A stretch of 64,000 nucleotides of DNA from Paenibacillus endophyticus (GCF_014192395.1 NZ_JACHXW010000031.1:1-64000); one strand, 5' to 3'; positions 9,211 to 20,078 are shown, counted from the stretch's first letter. Notes: a model not told the origin generated them from the letters alone. Translations and numbers: made by a program.

Positions 9211-9479
9211 CTAATTATATTTCCTCCCGTAGATTGGAAGAGAATAAAGGAAGAACCGCCAAAGCAAGCGAGTGTTCTACCACTGGCCGGTTTGAGGCGG
9301 TTTGATTCCTTTACTCCTGTTATTGCGCTTGAATATGACTTATAAGACAAGCGTATGGCTTCATTGAATACCAGCCTACTTCGCATCGCGCAAGGGCTGA
9401 ACATATATGCATCGTATAAGTACTTTGCCTTTGAGCATAAAAAAATCAAGGGTGCAGCTTGTCATTCTGAGCCATTATA
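9211..9479 (-). promoter_or_regulatory. Long structured leader of murA with -10 element
   Basis: A TATAAT (9479-9474) on the minus strand lies just after the spo0F terminator and would give a leader of about 255 nt. The leader contains two inverted repeats: CGCTTG/CAAGCG (about 9353-9325) and AACCGCC/GGCGGTT (about 9303-9257), the second followed by a pyrimidine-rich stretch just before the ribosome binding site. No coding sequence was found. Confidence 0.4.
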
Positions 9480-9530
9480 CCATACTGGAACTTGAAATAG
9501 TAACGCTTGTTTTCACGCTTCCAAAAAATG

Positions 9531-9568
9531 AAAAAAACGACATCGCCCCAAGCAAGCGACGATGCCGT
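9531..9568 (-). terminator. Terminator of spo0F
   Basis: ACGGCATCG (9568-9560) pairs with CGATGTCGT (9545-9537) with one wobble, followed by TTTTTT on the minus strand, 15 bases after the spo0F stop. Confidence 0.8.
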
Positions 9569-9583
9569 TTTTATTGTATGAAT

Positions 9584-9982
9584 TTAGGAGCCTATTGCAA
9601 AGCGGCTTGTGGAGTTTCCTCCGCGCAGCTGCATATTAACCGCAATCCGCATCTCGTCGATGTCGAAAGGCTTCGTAAAATGCATCAATGCGCCGAGATC
9701 TGTCGCTTCTTTAATCATATCAAGTTCACCGTATGCCGTCATCATGATGACTTTAATGTTCCGGTCAATCGTTTTCACATGCTTTAAAATTTCCAGACCA
9801 TCCATGCCAGGAATTTTCATATCCAGCAGTACAAGATCGGGAGACTCGTTCTTCACGATTTCCAAAGCCAGCTTGCCATTAGACGCTTGGAACGTATTGT
9901 AGCCTTCGCTGCTGAACACTTCCATTAGCAATACGCGAATACCGTTCTGATCATCAACGATCAACACTTTCTTCTTATCCAA
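9584..9982 (-). CDS. spo0F: Sporulation response regulator Spo0F
   Basis: Stand-alone receiver domain of the sporulation phosphorelay, taking phosphate from sporulation kinases and passing it to Spo0B. The acidic pair (VDDQ), the phosphorylated Asp in LLDMKIPG, the Thr of MMTAYGE and the Lys of FTKPFD are all present. Two in-frame TTG codons compete. The first, at 9988, is only two bases from the GGGGGG ribosome binding site. The one at 9982 has better spacing and makes the phospho-acceptor residue 54, as in B. subtilis Spo0F, so it is chosen. A sigma-H promoter lies upstream. fba and tal, which separate spo0F from murA in B. subtilis, are missing. Confidence 0.95.
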   Translation of the reverse strand: MDKKKVLIVDDQNGIRVLLMEVFSSEGYNTFQASNGKLALEIVKNESPDLVLLDMKIPGMDGLEILKHVKTIDRNIKVIMMTAYGELDMIKEATDLGALMHFTKPFDIDEMRIAVNMQLRGGNSTSRFAIGS

Positions 9983-10047
9983 CTCCAAATCCCCCCGCGA
10001 CTGAGTTTACCTACAAAAATGGCCAACTCTTCCATAATCGTTAATAT

Positions 10048-10075
10048 ATTCGCTAGGTGGGGTATATAATCCTTC
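10048..10075 (-). promoter_or_regulatory. Sigma-H promoter of spo0F
   Basis: On the minus strand GAAGGATTA (10075-10067), 12 bases, then AGCGAAT (10054-10048) fits the sigma-H consensus RnAGGAwWW-n11-12-RnnGAAT at every defined position. B. subtilis spo0F also has a sigma-H promoter. Confidence 0.8.
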
Positions 10076-10139
10076 TCACTCCGAGAAAAAGTTATCAGTT
10101 GTTGTTATGGAATATGTCATAAGCAGAAGTGACGGTTAA

Positions 10140-11852
<1,713 letters not shown>

Positions 11853-11875
11853 CTACAGACCCATCCCTCACAAAC

Positions 11876-11910
11876 AAAAAAAGTGACACCCGTAGTAACG
11901 GGGCACTTTT
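11876..11910 (-). terminator. Leader attenuator of pyrG
   Basis: AAAAGTG-CCCCGT (11910-11898) pairs with ACGGG-CACTTTT, followed by a T-tract (minus strand), about 150 nt after the transcript start and 135 before the pyrG start. The C-run in the 5' arm is what an extended 5' G-tract would pair with in the known pyrG mechanism. Confidence 0.75.
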
Positions 11911-12054
11911 CCATTTTGGCATTTATAAAAATATAAGGAGCATTGTATAGCATGCTGCTGCGCTTATATTTCACCGCGCTGCGAGCTGGCTGCCTCAATT
12001 GAACGGCTCCAGTCGCCTGCGCTTGTATGCATTATTAGTTAACCGAATCTTTAG

Positions 12055-12094
12055 CCCATGAGATAGTTTACTCTGCGCTTGCAGCACCTGTCAA
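12055..12094 (-). promoter_or_regulatory. pyrG promoter with GGGC initiation sequence
   Basis: TTGACA (12094-12089), 18-bp spacer, TAAACT (12070-12065), then seven bases to GGGCTA starting at 12057. In B. subtilis the pyrG transcript begins GGGC; when CTP is scarce polymerase stutters and adds extra G residues that pair with the terminator and prevent attenuation. The same elements are present here. Confidence 0.75.
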
Positions 12095-12207
12095 GCTAAA
12101 CCGACAGGATGCAACGCGTATCCGTGTTAATTGCTAGAGGCAAAGCTCGTACGAACAAAAAGGATAGACATGCGCGAGCTGATTACGCCGACATGGCAGC
12201 CTTCAGC

Positions 12208-12780
12208 TTACTTCTCGTCGCTATCGTCTTCTTCGAAATCCTCATCGTCGGAATCCTCGTCATCCGCATCCAATTCGCCGTCGACCTCTTCCTCGTCAAG
12301 CTCCTCGTCATCGATGCCGACTTCCTCGTCCACTTCCGCTTCCTCTTCCGCTTCTTCGAAGTCCTCGCGGTCTTCGTCAAATACGTCGTAGTCCTCTTCG
12401 GCTTCAGCGTAAGTATCCTCTTCCTCGTCTGCGAACACATCATCGTCCTCAAGATCATCGTCATCGTTAATGATCCGGGTACGCTTCGCATTACCTACAG
12501 GATCTTCGGAACGCTCAACAGGATACCAGCGTTTCAGTCCCCACATATTGCTGCCGACACAAGCAAAACGTCCGTCAATGTTGATCTCCGTATAAACCTG
12601 TGCGATGAACTGGTTGATTCCCTCCGCGTTAAGACCGCGTATTTTAGCGATCTCCATCATGAGATCGCGATAGTAATAAGGTGTATTAGCCGCTTTCAGC
12701 ACTTCAAAGGCCAAATCGACCATAGGCATTTCCTTCATACGTTCAGGATCCAGCTTTAACGTAAAATTGCTGCTGCTCAT
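12208..12780 (-). CDS. rpoE: DNA-directed RNA polymerase subunit delta
   Basis: Gram-positive-specific RNA polymerase subunit that speeds recycling and shapes promoter selectivity; 190 residues. A folded HARE-type N-terminal domain (MPMVDLAFEVLKAANTPYYYRDLMMEIAK... WGLKRWYPVE, about 18-90) is followed by a roughly 90-residue, almost purely acidic disordered tail of Asp and Glu. The frame opens nine codons earlier, but the ATG at 12780, preceded by AGAGGAT, begins the conserved region. The tail's skewed codons create long open frames on the other strand that are not genes. Order ywiB-argS-rpoE-pyrG follows B. subtilis. Confidence 0.95.
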   Translation of the reverse strand: MSSSNFTLKLDPERMKEMPMVDLAFEVLKAANTPYYYRDLMMEIAKIRGLNAEGINQFIAQVYTEINIDGRFACVGSNMWGLKRWYPVERSEDPVGNAKRTRIINDDDDLEDDDVFADEEEDTYAEAEEDYDVFDEDREDFEEAEEEAEVDEEVGIDDEELDEEEVDGELDADDEDSDDEDFEEDDSDEK

Positions 12781-13007
12781 ATGGACACATCCTCTCTTGC
12801 CAATCAAATTATGTACGCGTTCATTCCATTAGAAATGCAAGGACCGTGTACGTTTTCCTCGTATACACCGCTCACATATCATTGCGCGACGAGCGGTTGC
12901 TGCCAGTAGATGGCACCCGTCGATTACGCTAGTCAAAGTATAGTAAAACCTATTTCCTCTAAAAAAGCAAGCGGCCCTTGCCGCACCCGTACAGCTTGGA
13001 CTTAAAT

Positions 13008-13038
13008 GCAAAAAGCGAAAGGATCATCCTTCCGCTTT
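13008..13038 (-). terminator. Orphan terminator between S8 peptidase and rpoE
   Basis: Minus strand: AAAGCG-AAGGAT-GATCCTT-CGCTTT followed by TTGC. No minus-strand gene ends nearby (the neighbour to the right is on the plus strand), so it may end a short untranslated RNA or block antisense transcripts. The rest of 12781-13241 shows no gene. Confidence 0.55.
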
Positions 13039-13241
13039 GACTGTATCCATCCGGCCATGACACGAGGTAACGCACCTTGGACGTAAGAGCTCCTGAGAAC
13101 CCTTTGTTCATGGTATGTCACCAAGCGGATTTTGACACGGATTGTTGCCTAATTATGTGAAAAAAGGCAAGTGGCTCATGCGATATGGAGCGCTCGGTCA
13201 TACAATAGTGCAGCACGGTCCGTCGGGAGGGGAAGCCAAGT

Positions 13242-14378
13242 TTGGACACCGCCGCTTTTATCCGCTTGTTGCAGGATACAACGGCTTGCACGGACAGATC
13301 AACTGTGAAACGAATCATTCGTTTCCAGCGTGCGAGCGACTACCGAAACTTCCTGGAACAATTGCCGCAGGTCGCTTCGTCATCATCGCCACATAAAAGC
13401 ATAAGACAAATGCCAAGCATTCGCGGAATTGCATGCCGATTGCATCCCGAGGAGACGCTGGAGCGTTTCGCTGGCCGGGTGTGGATCGAAAAAGATTGCA
13501 AAATCAGCGTTCATTCTTCATCGCAAAAATCGATTACTGTAGATAAAGGCATTCCCTGGGGCGTTAATCAGATCAAGGCCCCGCAGGCGTGGGGCACAAC
13601 AACCGGCCATCGCATCAAGATAGGCGTCATCGACACGGGGGCTGATTTCAGTCATCCCGATCTTCGCCATTCGCTCTCGCGGGGCATTAACCTATTGAAC
13701 CGCAGCATGCTTCCGCATGATGATAACGGACATGGCACGCATATCGCAGGCACGATCGCAGCTGCCAATCAGCTTCAAGGCATGATCGGCGTTGCGCCGC
13801 GTGCTTTGATTTCGCCCGTGAAGGCATTCGACCATAACGGGAGCGCCTTCGTCTCCGATATCATTCTCGGAATCGAGTGGTGCATCCGCAATCGCGTAAA
13901 CGTAATCAACATGAGTTTCGGCATGAAAACTAGAAGCAAGGCCTTGCTCGGCGCGGTTAACAATGCCCATAATGCAGGCATCATTATCGTAGCCTCCTCC
14001 GGCAATGACGGAAAACGGCGGTCGGTCGACTATCCGGCTCGCTACCCGCAAACCATTGCGGTTGGCGCAACCAACAAGCTGCGCCGCGTGGCAGCGTTCA
14101 GCAACAGAGGCGCCTACATTGATGTCTATGCGCCAGGCGATAAAATCGTTTCAGCTTGGCTTCGCGGCAAATACAATGAAATGAGCGGCACATCAATGGC
14201 TACCTCGCATGTCAGCGGAGCGATCGCGCTGCTGCTTGCGCATAAGCCAGGGCTTTCTCCAACTGAAATTAAGGCGATCATCAAACGCTCCGTACAGCCC
14301 CTTAGAGGCAACAAAGCCCGCCGAACGATCGGCGAGCTCGATGTGATGCGTATGATGCAGGCCGTGGACAAATCATAA
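13242..14378 (+). CDS. Subtilisin-like serine protease (S8), no signal peptide
   Basis: Peptidase of 378 residues with the complete subtilisin triad: D131 (GVIDTGAD), H164 (NGHGTHIAGT) and S318 (MSGTSMAT), plus the oxyanion Asn at about 255 (SSGND). About 110 residues precede the catalytic domain. The first 60 look like a degenerate propeptide and contain no hydrophobic signal, so it is either cytoplasmic or exported by another route. It starts at a TTG with a strong GGGAGGGG nine bases upstream. It is oriented against its neighbours and has no obvious partner. Spore-germination and intracellular serine proteases are possible functional analogues; the role is unknown. Confidence 0.9.
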   Translation: MDTAAFIRLLQDTTACTDRSTVKRIIRFQRASDYRNFLEQLPQVASSSSPHKSIRQMPSIRGIACRLHPEETLERFAGRVWIEKDCKISVHSSSQKSITVDKGIPWGVNQIKAPQAWGTTTGHRIKIGVIDTGADFSHPDLRHSLSRGINLLNRSMLPHDDNGHGTHIAGTIAAANQLQGMIGVAPRALISPVKAFDHNGSAFVSDIILGIEWCIRNRVNVINMSFGMKTRSKALLGAVNNAHNAGIIIVASSGNDGKRRSVDYPARYPQTIAVGATNKLRRVAAFSNRGAYIDVYAPGDKIVSAWLRGKYNEMSGTSMATSHVSGAIALLLAHKPGLSPTEIKAIIKRSVQPLRGNKARRTIGELDVMRMMQAVDKS

Positions 14379-14406
14379 GTCCATGGCTTGTTTTATTTGG
14401 ATCATG

Positions 14407-16086
14407 CTACATCCGCTCCGGCGCGGATACGCCAACAAGGCGCAAAACGTTAGCAAGAGAGATGCGTACGGCAGCCAGCAAGGCAAGGCGTGCATGAGAC
14501 TGCTCGGCATCCTCTGTGATGACGCGCTCTGCTCTGTAGTAGCTGTGGAACTGGGAGGCCAGCTCATATACGTAACGGATGAGGCGATGCGGCGCATATT
14601 GCGCGGCAGCTTCCGTAATTTCCTGAGGAAGCTCGCCGATTTTGCGCAGGAGATCGAACTCGCCTTCCGCTGTCAGTTTGCTGAACTGAATCTCGTCGGC
14701 CGATTTCAGCGTCAAGCCCTGCTCCTCGGCTTGTCTGAAGATGCTGCAAATACGGGCATGCGCGTATTGTACATAAAACACCGGATTCTCATTGGAAGTC
14801 GAGATGGCAAGGTCCATATCGAAATCAAGATGCGAATCCATGCTCCGCATGGAGAAGAAATAACGAATCGCATCAATGCCGACCTCGTCCATCAGATCCT
14901 GCATCGTGACGGCTTTCCCCGTACGCTTGGACATCTTCATTTTCTCGCCGTTCTGGAACAGGCTCACCATCTGAGCGATTAAGACAGTCAGCTTCTTCGG
15001 ATCATTGCCGAGCGCCTCCATGGCCGCCTTCACGCGCGGAATGTAGCCATGGTGATCGGCTCCCCATATGTTGATCATTTGATCGAATCCACGGCCGTAC
15101 TTGTCCCGGTGATAAGCAATATCCGGCGTCAAATACGTATATGAGCCGTCATTTTTCACGAGCACGCGGTTTTTGTCGTCACCGAAGGTCATTGTCGAAA
15201 GCCAGGTTGCGCCTTCTTCCTCATAAACATGCCCTGTCGCTTTCAATGCTTCAAGGCCTTGCTCGACTTGACCGCTTTCGTAAAGCGCGGTCTCGCTGTA
15301 CCATACATCGAAGCCTACGCGGAACCTTCCTAGATCCCGTTTGATCTTGTCGAGCTCACGCTCCAGTCCGAATTGACGGAAAAACGCAAACCGCTCTTGA
15401 TCAGGCAGCTCCAGCAGCTTGTCGCCTTCTTGCTCAACCAGCAGCTTTGCAAAACCAATAATATCTTCGCCGTAATATCCGTCCTCCGGCATGTCCGCTG
15501 TTTGTCCCAGAGCTTGGCGATAACGCGCCTCAATCGAGATTGCGAGATTCTCGACCTGTTTGCCGGCGTCGTTGATATAGTATTCCCGCGTCACATCGTA
15601 TCCTGCATAATCGAGTACATTGCATAGCGCATCGCCTACAGCAGCACCGCGTGCGTGACCGAGGTGCAGGCTGCCTGTTGGGTTCGCGCTCACGAATTCA
15701 ACCTGTACGCGTTTGCCGTTGCCTACCAACGTCCGGCCGTAGTTTTCGCCTGCTTCAATTGCCGCGGCTACTACGGGATAAAGATAGCTGTTATCCATGC
15801 GGAAGTTGATAAAGCCTGGTCCTGCAATCTCAGCGGACTGAATCGATGCTTCCTTCATATTCAAATGCTCGATAATCGCCTCTGCGATTTGTCGAGGATT
15901 TTTCTTCGCCAGCTTCGTTAGCTGCATCGCTGCGTTTGTCGCCAAATCGCCGTGCGTTTTGTCCTTCGGCACTTCGATTACGAACGCGGGAAGCTCTTCC
16001 CGCAACGCAAGTCCTGCCGCTACCGCTGCATCCGCGATAGCTGCCTTAACCTGCTCGTACATGTTTTCCAATACATTTGCGCTCAT
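14407..16086 (-). CDS. argS: Arginyl-tRNA synthetase
   Basis: Class I aminoacyl-tRNA synthetase of 559 residues charging tRNA-Arg, one of which (CCU) is encoded at 60.4 kb. Seen are the N-terminal additional domain, the HIGH box HLGHARGAA, the KMSKRTGK signature and the C-terminal anticodon-binding DALR domain ([12 protein letters not shown]). The ATG has GGAGGA upstream and overlaps the ywiB stop by four bases, so the two are translationally coupled. It converges on the S8 protease gene with only 28 bases between stops and no clear terminator. Confidence 0.97.
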   Translation of the reverse strand: MSANVLENMYEQVKAAIADAAVAAGLALREELPAFVIEVPKDKTHGDLATNAAMQLTKLAKKNPRQIAEAIIEHLNMKEASIQSAEIAGPGFINFRMDNSYLYPVVAAAIEAGENYGRTLVGNGKRVQVEFVSANPTGSLHLGHARGAAVGDALCNVLDYAGYDVTREYYINDAGKQVENLAISIEARYRQALGQTADMPEDGYYGEDIIGFAKLLVEQEGDKLLELPDQERFAFFRQFGLERELDKIKRDLGRFRVGFDVWYSETALYESGQVEQGLEALKATGHVYEEEGATWLSTMTFGDDKNRVLVKNDGSYTYLTPDIAYHRDKYGRGFDQMINIWGADHHGYIPRVKAAMEALGNDPKKLTVLIAQMVSLFQNGEKMKMSKRTGKAVTMQDLMDEVGIDAIRYFFSMRSMDSHLDFDMDLAISTSNENPVFYVQYAHARICSIFRQAEEQGLTLKSADEIQFSKLTAEGEFDLLRKIGELPQEITEAAAQYAPHRLIRYVYELASQFHSYYRAERVITEDAEQSHARLALLAAVRISLANVLRLVGVSAPERM

Positions 16087-16550
16087 TGATTTTTATCCTC
16101 CTGTATATGGAGCCTGATATGGAAACGGCCCGACTTTTGTTGTCCTACATGCATCTCATATTCCCACTCCAGCGTGAAAGGCAGCCGATCCGGAAGCGAT
16201 TCATCGTTCTTTCCCGAATTGTCAGGCTCCTTCAGCGATAGCTGCAGCGTATCCGTTTCAAGCGTAAACGAAGTCATCGAAGAATGATATTTCCCCGTTC
16301 TTCGGAGACCGGGCACGAACAGCTGCTCCGACTCAATCACGCCGCGCCTCGTAATAGACAGCTCGCCCTGCCTATATTTCACGAGTGTTCGCACCTCGCC
16401 GGCGTTCGGATCGCCTTCGACGGCAGGCTCGATGTATCGGATAAAGATGGAGCGTTCCTTCCGGAACCATTCGCCTTCATAAACGTGGATGTGCGAGCTT
16501 CCATCCTGTATGCTCTCTAATGTAATTCGCACTTTCCTGTTCTCTGCCAT
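16083..16550 (-). CDS. ywiB: DUF1934 beta-barrel protein (YwiB)
   Basis: Protein of 155 residues with alternating hydrophobic strands and the C-terminal [16 protein letters not shown]...[13 protein letters not shown] pattern of DUF1934 (YwiB), a small lipocalin-like fold of unknown function. It is coupled to argS by a four-base overlap, and ywiB and argS are neighbours in B. subtilis as well. No signal peptide. Confidence 0.85.
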   Translation of the reverse strand: MAENRKVRITLESIQDGSSHIHVYEGEWFRKERSIFIRYIEPAVEGDPNAGEVRTLVKYRQGELSITRRGVIESEQLFVPGLRRTGKYHSSMTSFTLETDTLQLSLKEPDNSGKNDESLPDRLPFTLEWEYEMHVGQQKSGRFHIRLHIQEDKNQ

Positions 16551-16629
16551 TATCTTGCTCCTGTTATCAGTCTAATCTTATGTAACTACTATATACAGGT
16601 AGACTCTTAATTTCAACGATAGAACGCGG

Positions 16630-17139
16630 TTAGTTTGTCGCATAAGGCACGATGGCGCTCCATGCGCCTACGCGGTCCTCCAGCGTTCGCATTTTTGGAG
16701 TAGGAATCGGACTGGAAGAAGGAAGCTTCAACAGCGTGATTTGCTTAAAGCTTTCATGCCCCCGGTAAAACTTGTGAAAGGTGTCATATGCCTTCGCTCC
16801 GTTAAAAGCAAAACAGCGCAGCTCCGGATAATCAGCAACAAGCTCCGGCAATTTCTGCGGCACTTCCGCGCGTATATTCACGTCCAAGCTGCCTTCGCGC
16901 TCGCAGGACTCAATGACGTCCCAAAGCGCCAAACGGTGCTCCTTTAGAAAAGCGAGCCGGTTTTCATACACGGGATCCATGTCCGAATTGTTGAATAATC
17001 GATATATAATCCGCCACATAAAGTTTTGAGGATGCCCGTAAAACTGCTGGTGCTCAAGTGATTTCACGCTTGGTGCCGTCCCTAAGATAAGCACGCGAGC
17101 ACGTTCATCAATAACGGGCGGAAACGAATAAATGCGCAT
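16630..17139 (-). CDS. Uracil-DNA glycosylase superfamily, hypoxanthine-DNA glycosylase type
   Basis: Protein of 169 residues related to the family-6 HDG branch of the UDG superfamily, which removes deaminated purines (hypoxanthine). Motif 1 is ILGTAPSVKSL followed by YGHPQNFMWRII, and motif 2 is KLPSSSPIPTPK, where an HDG would have LPSTSPA. The protein is complete compared with relatives. It ends the argS-side cluster with an 80-base gap. DNA-deoxyinosine glycosylase is the likely annotation; enzymatic specificity is inferred. Confidence 0.85.
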   Translation of the reverse strand: MRIYSFPPVIDERARVLILGTAPSVKSLEHQQFYGHPQNFMWRIIYRLFNNSDMDPVYENRLAFLKEHRLALWDVIESCEREGSLDVNIRAEVPQKLPELVADYPELRCFAFNGAKAYDTFHKFYRGHESFKQITLLKLPSSSPIPTPKMRTLEDRVGAWSAIVPYATN

Positions 17140-17541
17140 AATAATCCCCCTTTATGTCCATTCTTACTAAGATTCATGCAATAGAAATTCATTAAGTCCC
17201 TGTTTAGTTTACGCATTGAGGCCTTTCCTTAATCGCATGAACGCCAGACCGGACAGCGAACCTTATCAGATAATATCAAAGAGGCTGTCTTCCTCCGGCA
17301 TTTCGCCCTTTTGCAATAGCCGTATTGGATCAACTGACGCTACGGCTGAGACTGTCGTGATTCGATCACAAATAGAAACTGTCGTGATTCGATGCTCATA
17401 TAATTAGCTTGTGTTCTTCAAATAATTATAGCACGTCGACTTCTGCCGCTCTTTAAGCTCAATCGCCGCGAGAACAAACAGAGTGCTTATTACATGATTT
17501 CGAAAGTGAATTTCGAATTTTGTCGAACGAACCAAGGAAAC
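17140..17541. repeat. Gene-free stretch with a 27-bp direct repeat and a short palindrome
   Basis: No plausible gene. ACTGTCGTGATTCGAT occurs twice (17351-17366 and 17378-17393) at a 27-bp period. A perfect 7-bp inverted repeat TTCGAAA/TTTCGAA lies at 17499-17517. Both could be operator sites or relics of a lost gene. Confidence 0.5.
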
Positions 17542-17542
17542 G

Positions 17543-17571
17543 CAAAAAACCGCTCAGCTGCTGCCGGCGGT
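17543..17571 (-). terminator. Terminator of the phosphatase remnant
   Basis: ACCGC/GCGGT arms followed by TTTTTTGCG on the minus strand, 19 bases after the phosphatase stop. Confidence 0.6.
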
Positions 17572-17589
17572 TTATGATCTTTATCGCTT

Positions 17590-17964
17590 TTATGAGGTGA
17601 GGTACATATATTGAAGCTTCTCCCGATCTGACAGGGTGAGACCCAGCCCCTGCTCCCAGTACTGCTCGAAGCCGCCATAGCGCGCGTCCATTTCATCAAA
17701 GGATGCCTGCAGATACGCCGGCCTTGCTTCCATGAGCGCTTGCGCTACTTCAGGCGAGAGCCTGCTTATCATCGACGCATGGGCCTGGCTAGCGCCCTGC
17801 ATTTGCTCTTTGAAGCGATCGGCGAACATATTCGTCAGTGCATAATCATTCAGCACCGTGCTGCGCGGAACGCCAATCGCTTGCAGGATGACGGCAGACA
17901 CAAAGCCAGTTCTGTCCTTGCCTGCCGCGCAATGGAATAAGGCTGGAGCACCGCATGCGACGAC
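17590..17964 (-). pseudogene. N-terminally truncated tyrosine phosphatase (Y_phosphatase3 type)
   Basis: The C-terminal part of a tyrosine/serine protein phosphatase. Reading from just after an in-frame TGA (17967-17965) the frame gives GAPALFHCAAGKDRTGF, the complete CX5R active-site loop, then about 105 residues of the C-terminal helical domain ending DREKLQYMYL. Relatives carry more than 100 residues before this motif (the substrate-facing N-terminal domain), which are absent. The only start-like codons are GTG within VSAV or further in, which would remove the catalytic Cys. It is therefore almost certainly inactive, unless translation starts at an unrecognised codon. Confidence 0.75.
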
Positions 17965-17974
17965 TCAAACGACT

Positions 17975-18151
17975 ATGGCCTCTTATATTAATTACAAGTT
18001 GACCCCTCATATTAAGCACTATTCGGCCAATAAGCTGAACAAATCGATTTACGATGCCCTAATGGCGGGCAACGATGATGAGGCTAAGCATATAGCAAAG
18101 AGTGCTTATGTATACGCGCGCAGCCGCATGTTCGACAACGGTCGTTTCTAA
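17975..18151 (+). pseudogene. Remnant open frame, unknown origin
   Basis: A 58-codon frame (start MASYINYKLTPHIKHYSANK, end ARSRMFDNGRF) has a protein-like composition but no ribosome binding site, and begins 8 bases beyond the point where homology of the phosphatase on the other strand breaks off. It is probably the tail of a gene whose front was lost in the same rearrangement. I do not recognise the family. Confidence 0.35.
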
Positions 18152-18263
18152 CGACAGCAGCAACCCAAGCGTAAACGGCTGAAGCCGTCCTCTGGCGGCT
18201 AAGCTTACGTTTCGCGTAGTAATATAGAGAAAGTTGGCGAAAAGATATACTTTCCTATATTTT

Positions 18264-18316
18264 AAAAAAGGCTTCGCCTCCAAGCGGAATGTTTACCGCT
18301 GGCGGCGAAGCCTTTT
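18264..18316 (-). terminator. Bidirectional terminator after speB
   Basis: AAAAGGCTTCGCC (18266-18278) and GGCGAAGCCTTTT (18304-18316) form a 13-bp perfect stem flanked by A and T runs on both sides. Confidence 0.85.
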
Positions 18317-18342
18317 CTGAATATATGGTGTGAAGCGAATGG

Positions 18343-19212
18343 CTATTTCAAAAAGCCGAGCAGCATCTCGCGGATAATCTTAGCCGCTACGATCTGCGTT
18401 TGCTCCGTCGGATCATAGGCAGGCGCTACCTCAACGAGGTCGAACCCGACAATGTTCACGCCGGAACGGGCAATCGCATGAACCGATTCGATCAGCTCTT
18501 TCGACGTAATGCCGCCTGCTTCTGCCGTGCCTGTACCAGGCGCTGCAGAAGGATCAAGCACATCGATATCGATGGTCAGGTAAACGGGACGGCCTTCAAG
18601 TTCTGGAAGCACCTTTTTCAAAGGCTCCAAAACCTCGAATGGATGGAAATTAATGTTCTCGCGCGCATATTGCCATTCTTCGCGTGAGCCTGAACGGATA
18701 CCGAATTGGTAAATGTTCTGGCCGCCCATTAGGCCAGCTGCTTTGCGAAGCGGCGTAGAGTGCGACAACGGCTCACCTTCGTACGATTCGCGCAGATCCG
18801 CGTGCGCGTCGAAGTGGATGATCGCAAGATCGGGGTACTTCTTGTACACCTCTTGGAAAATCGGCCAAGAAACGAGGTGCTCGCCGCCGAGTCCAACGGG
18901 GATTTTGCCATCGTCCAAGACGCCGCGTACGAATTCACCGATAATTTCAAGGCTGCGTGCTGCGTTGCCGAAAGGAAGCAGCAGATCGCCAGCGTCGAAA
19001 TATTCAATATCCTCCAGGCTGCGGTCTAGGTAAGGACTGTACTCTTCAAGCCCGATGGACACTTCGCGAATGCGCGGAGGCCCAAAACGGGAGCCTGGGC
19101 GGAAGCTGACCGTGAAATCCATCGGCATGCCATAGATGACTGCTTTGGAGGCTTCATAGTTGTCCGAGCTCAGAATGAAGACATTGCCGGAATATTTTTG
19201 ATCCAATTTCAT
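18343..19212 (-). CDS. speB: Agmatinase
   Basis: Ureohydrolase of 289 residues converting agmatine to putrescine and urea in the arginine decarboxylase route to polyamines. The dinuclear manganese ligands are visible in GGEH, HFDAHADLR and DIDVLDPSAAPGTG. Normal length. Ribosome binding site GAGAGGA. It lies 38 bases downstream of speE, forming a putrescine-to-spermidine operon as in B. subtilis (speE-speB beside pbpG and ywhD). Confidence 0.95.
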   Translation of the reverse strand: MKLDQKYSGNVFILSSDNYEASKAVIYGMPMDFTVSFRPGSRFGPPRIREVSIGLEEYSPYLDRSLEDIEYFDAGDLLLPFGNAARSLEIIGEFVRGVLDDGKIPVGLGGEHLVSWPIFQEVYKKYPDLAIIHFDAHADLRESYEGEPLSHSTPLRKAAGLMGGQNIYQFGIRSGSREEWQYARENINFHPFEVLEPLKKVLPELEGRPVYLTIDIDVLDPSAAPGTGTAEAGGITSKELIESVHAIARSGVNIVGFDLVEVAPAYDPTEQTQIVAAKIIREMLLGFLK

Positions 19213-19250
19213 GAGGGCTTGTCCTCTCTTTCGTATAGCGTAGCCGCTGG

Positions 19251-20078
19251 TTACTTAATCAGGTCTTCAACGAATTTCGGCAGCACGAATGCTGCTTTGT
19301 GAAGGCGCGGCGTGTAGTATTTGGTATCGATTTCCGGAATTGCTGTCTCGTCAACAGCTGTCGGATCGTACTTCTTGCTTCCCATCGTGAACGTCCAAAG
19401 GCCGCTTGGGTAAGTTGGAATATTAGCGCCGTATACGCGAACGATCGGGAATACTTCCTTCACGTCTTTGTTTACGCTTTGGATCAGGTCAGCCTTGAAC
19501 CAAGGGTTGTCCGTTTGCGCTACGAAAATGCCGTCTTCCTTCAACGACTCGTAGATGCCTTGGTAGAAGCCTTTCGTAAACAGGTTGGCAGCAGGGCCAA
19601 CTGGCTCTGTGGAATCAACCATGATGACGTCATACGTATTTTTATGATCATGAATATGCATAAAGCCGTCGTTCACAAGCACTTCAACGCGCGGGTTGTC
19701 GAGCTCGCCAGCGATGGATGGCAAGTATTTTTTGGAGTACTCGATTACTTTACCGTCGATGTCGACCAGAACAGCCTTCTTCACCTTCGGGTGCTTCATT
19801 ACCTCACGAATGACGCCGCCATCGCCGCCGCCTACTACAAGCACGTTCTCCGGGTTCGGGTGCGTGAAAAGAACAGGATGCGCAACCATCTCGTGGTATA
19901 CGAACTCATCCTTAACTGTAGTCATAACCATGCCGTCAAGCACGAGCATCGTTCCGAACTCTTCCGTTTCGATCATATCCAGCTGTTGAAAATCCGTTTG
20001 TTCATTTACATAAGTTTTCGTAATCTTCGCCGTAATGCCGAAGCTATCTGTTTGTTTTTCCGTATACCACAATTCCAT
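19251..20078 (-). CDS. speE: Spermidine synthase
   Basis: Aminopropyltransferase of 275 residues making spermidine from putrescine and decarboxylated SAM. An N-terminal beta-hairpin domain ([17 protein letters not shown]) is followed by a Rossmann core with [25 protein letters not shown] and the active-site MVDSTEP. The length is that of Bacillus SpeE. The AAGAAGGGA ribosome binding site is well placed. First gene of the speE-speB operon, divergent from the penicillin-binding protein gene. Confidence 0.96.
   Translation of the reverse strand: MELWYTEKQTDSFGITAKITKTYVNEQTDFQQLDMIETEEFGTMLVLDGMVMTTVKDEFVYHEMVAHPVLFTHPNPENVLVVGGGDGGVIREVMKHPKVKKAVLVDIDGKVIEYSKKYLPSIAGELDNPRVEVLVNDGFMHIHDHKNTYDVIMVDSTEPVGPAANLFTKGFYQGIYESLKEDGIFVAQTDNPWFKADLIQSVNKDVKEVFPIVRVYGANIPTYPSGLWTFTMGSKKYDPTAVDETAIPEIDTKYYTPRLHKAAFVLPKFVEDLIK

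Noticed and set aside
12109-12759. 216-codon plus-strand frame opposite rpoE
   Set aside because: Produced by the Asp/Glu codon runs of the delta subunit tail; no ribosome binding site or family resemblance.
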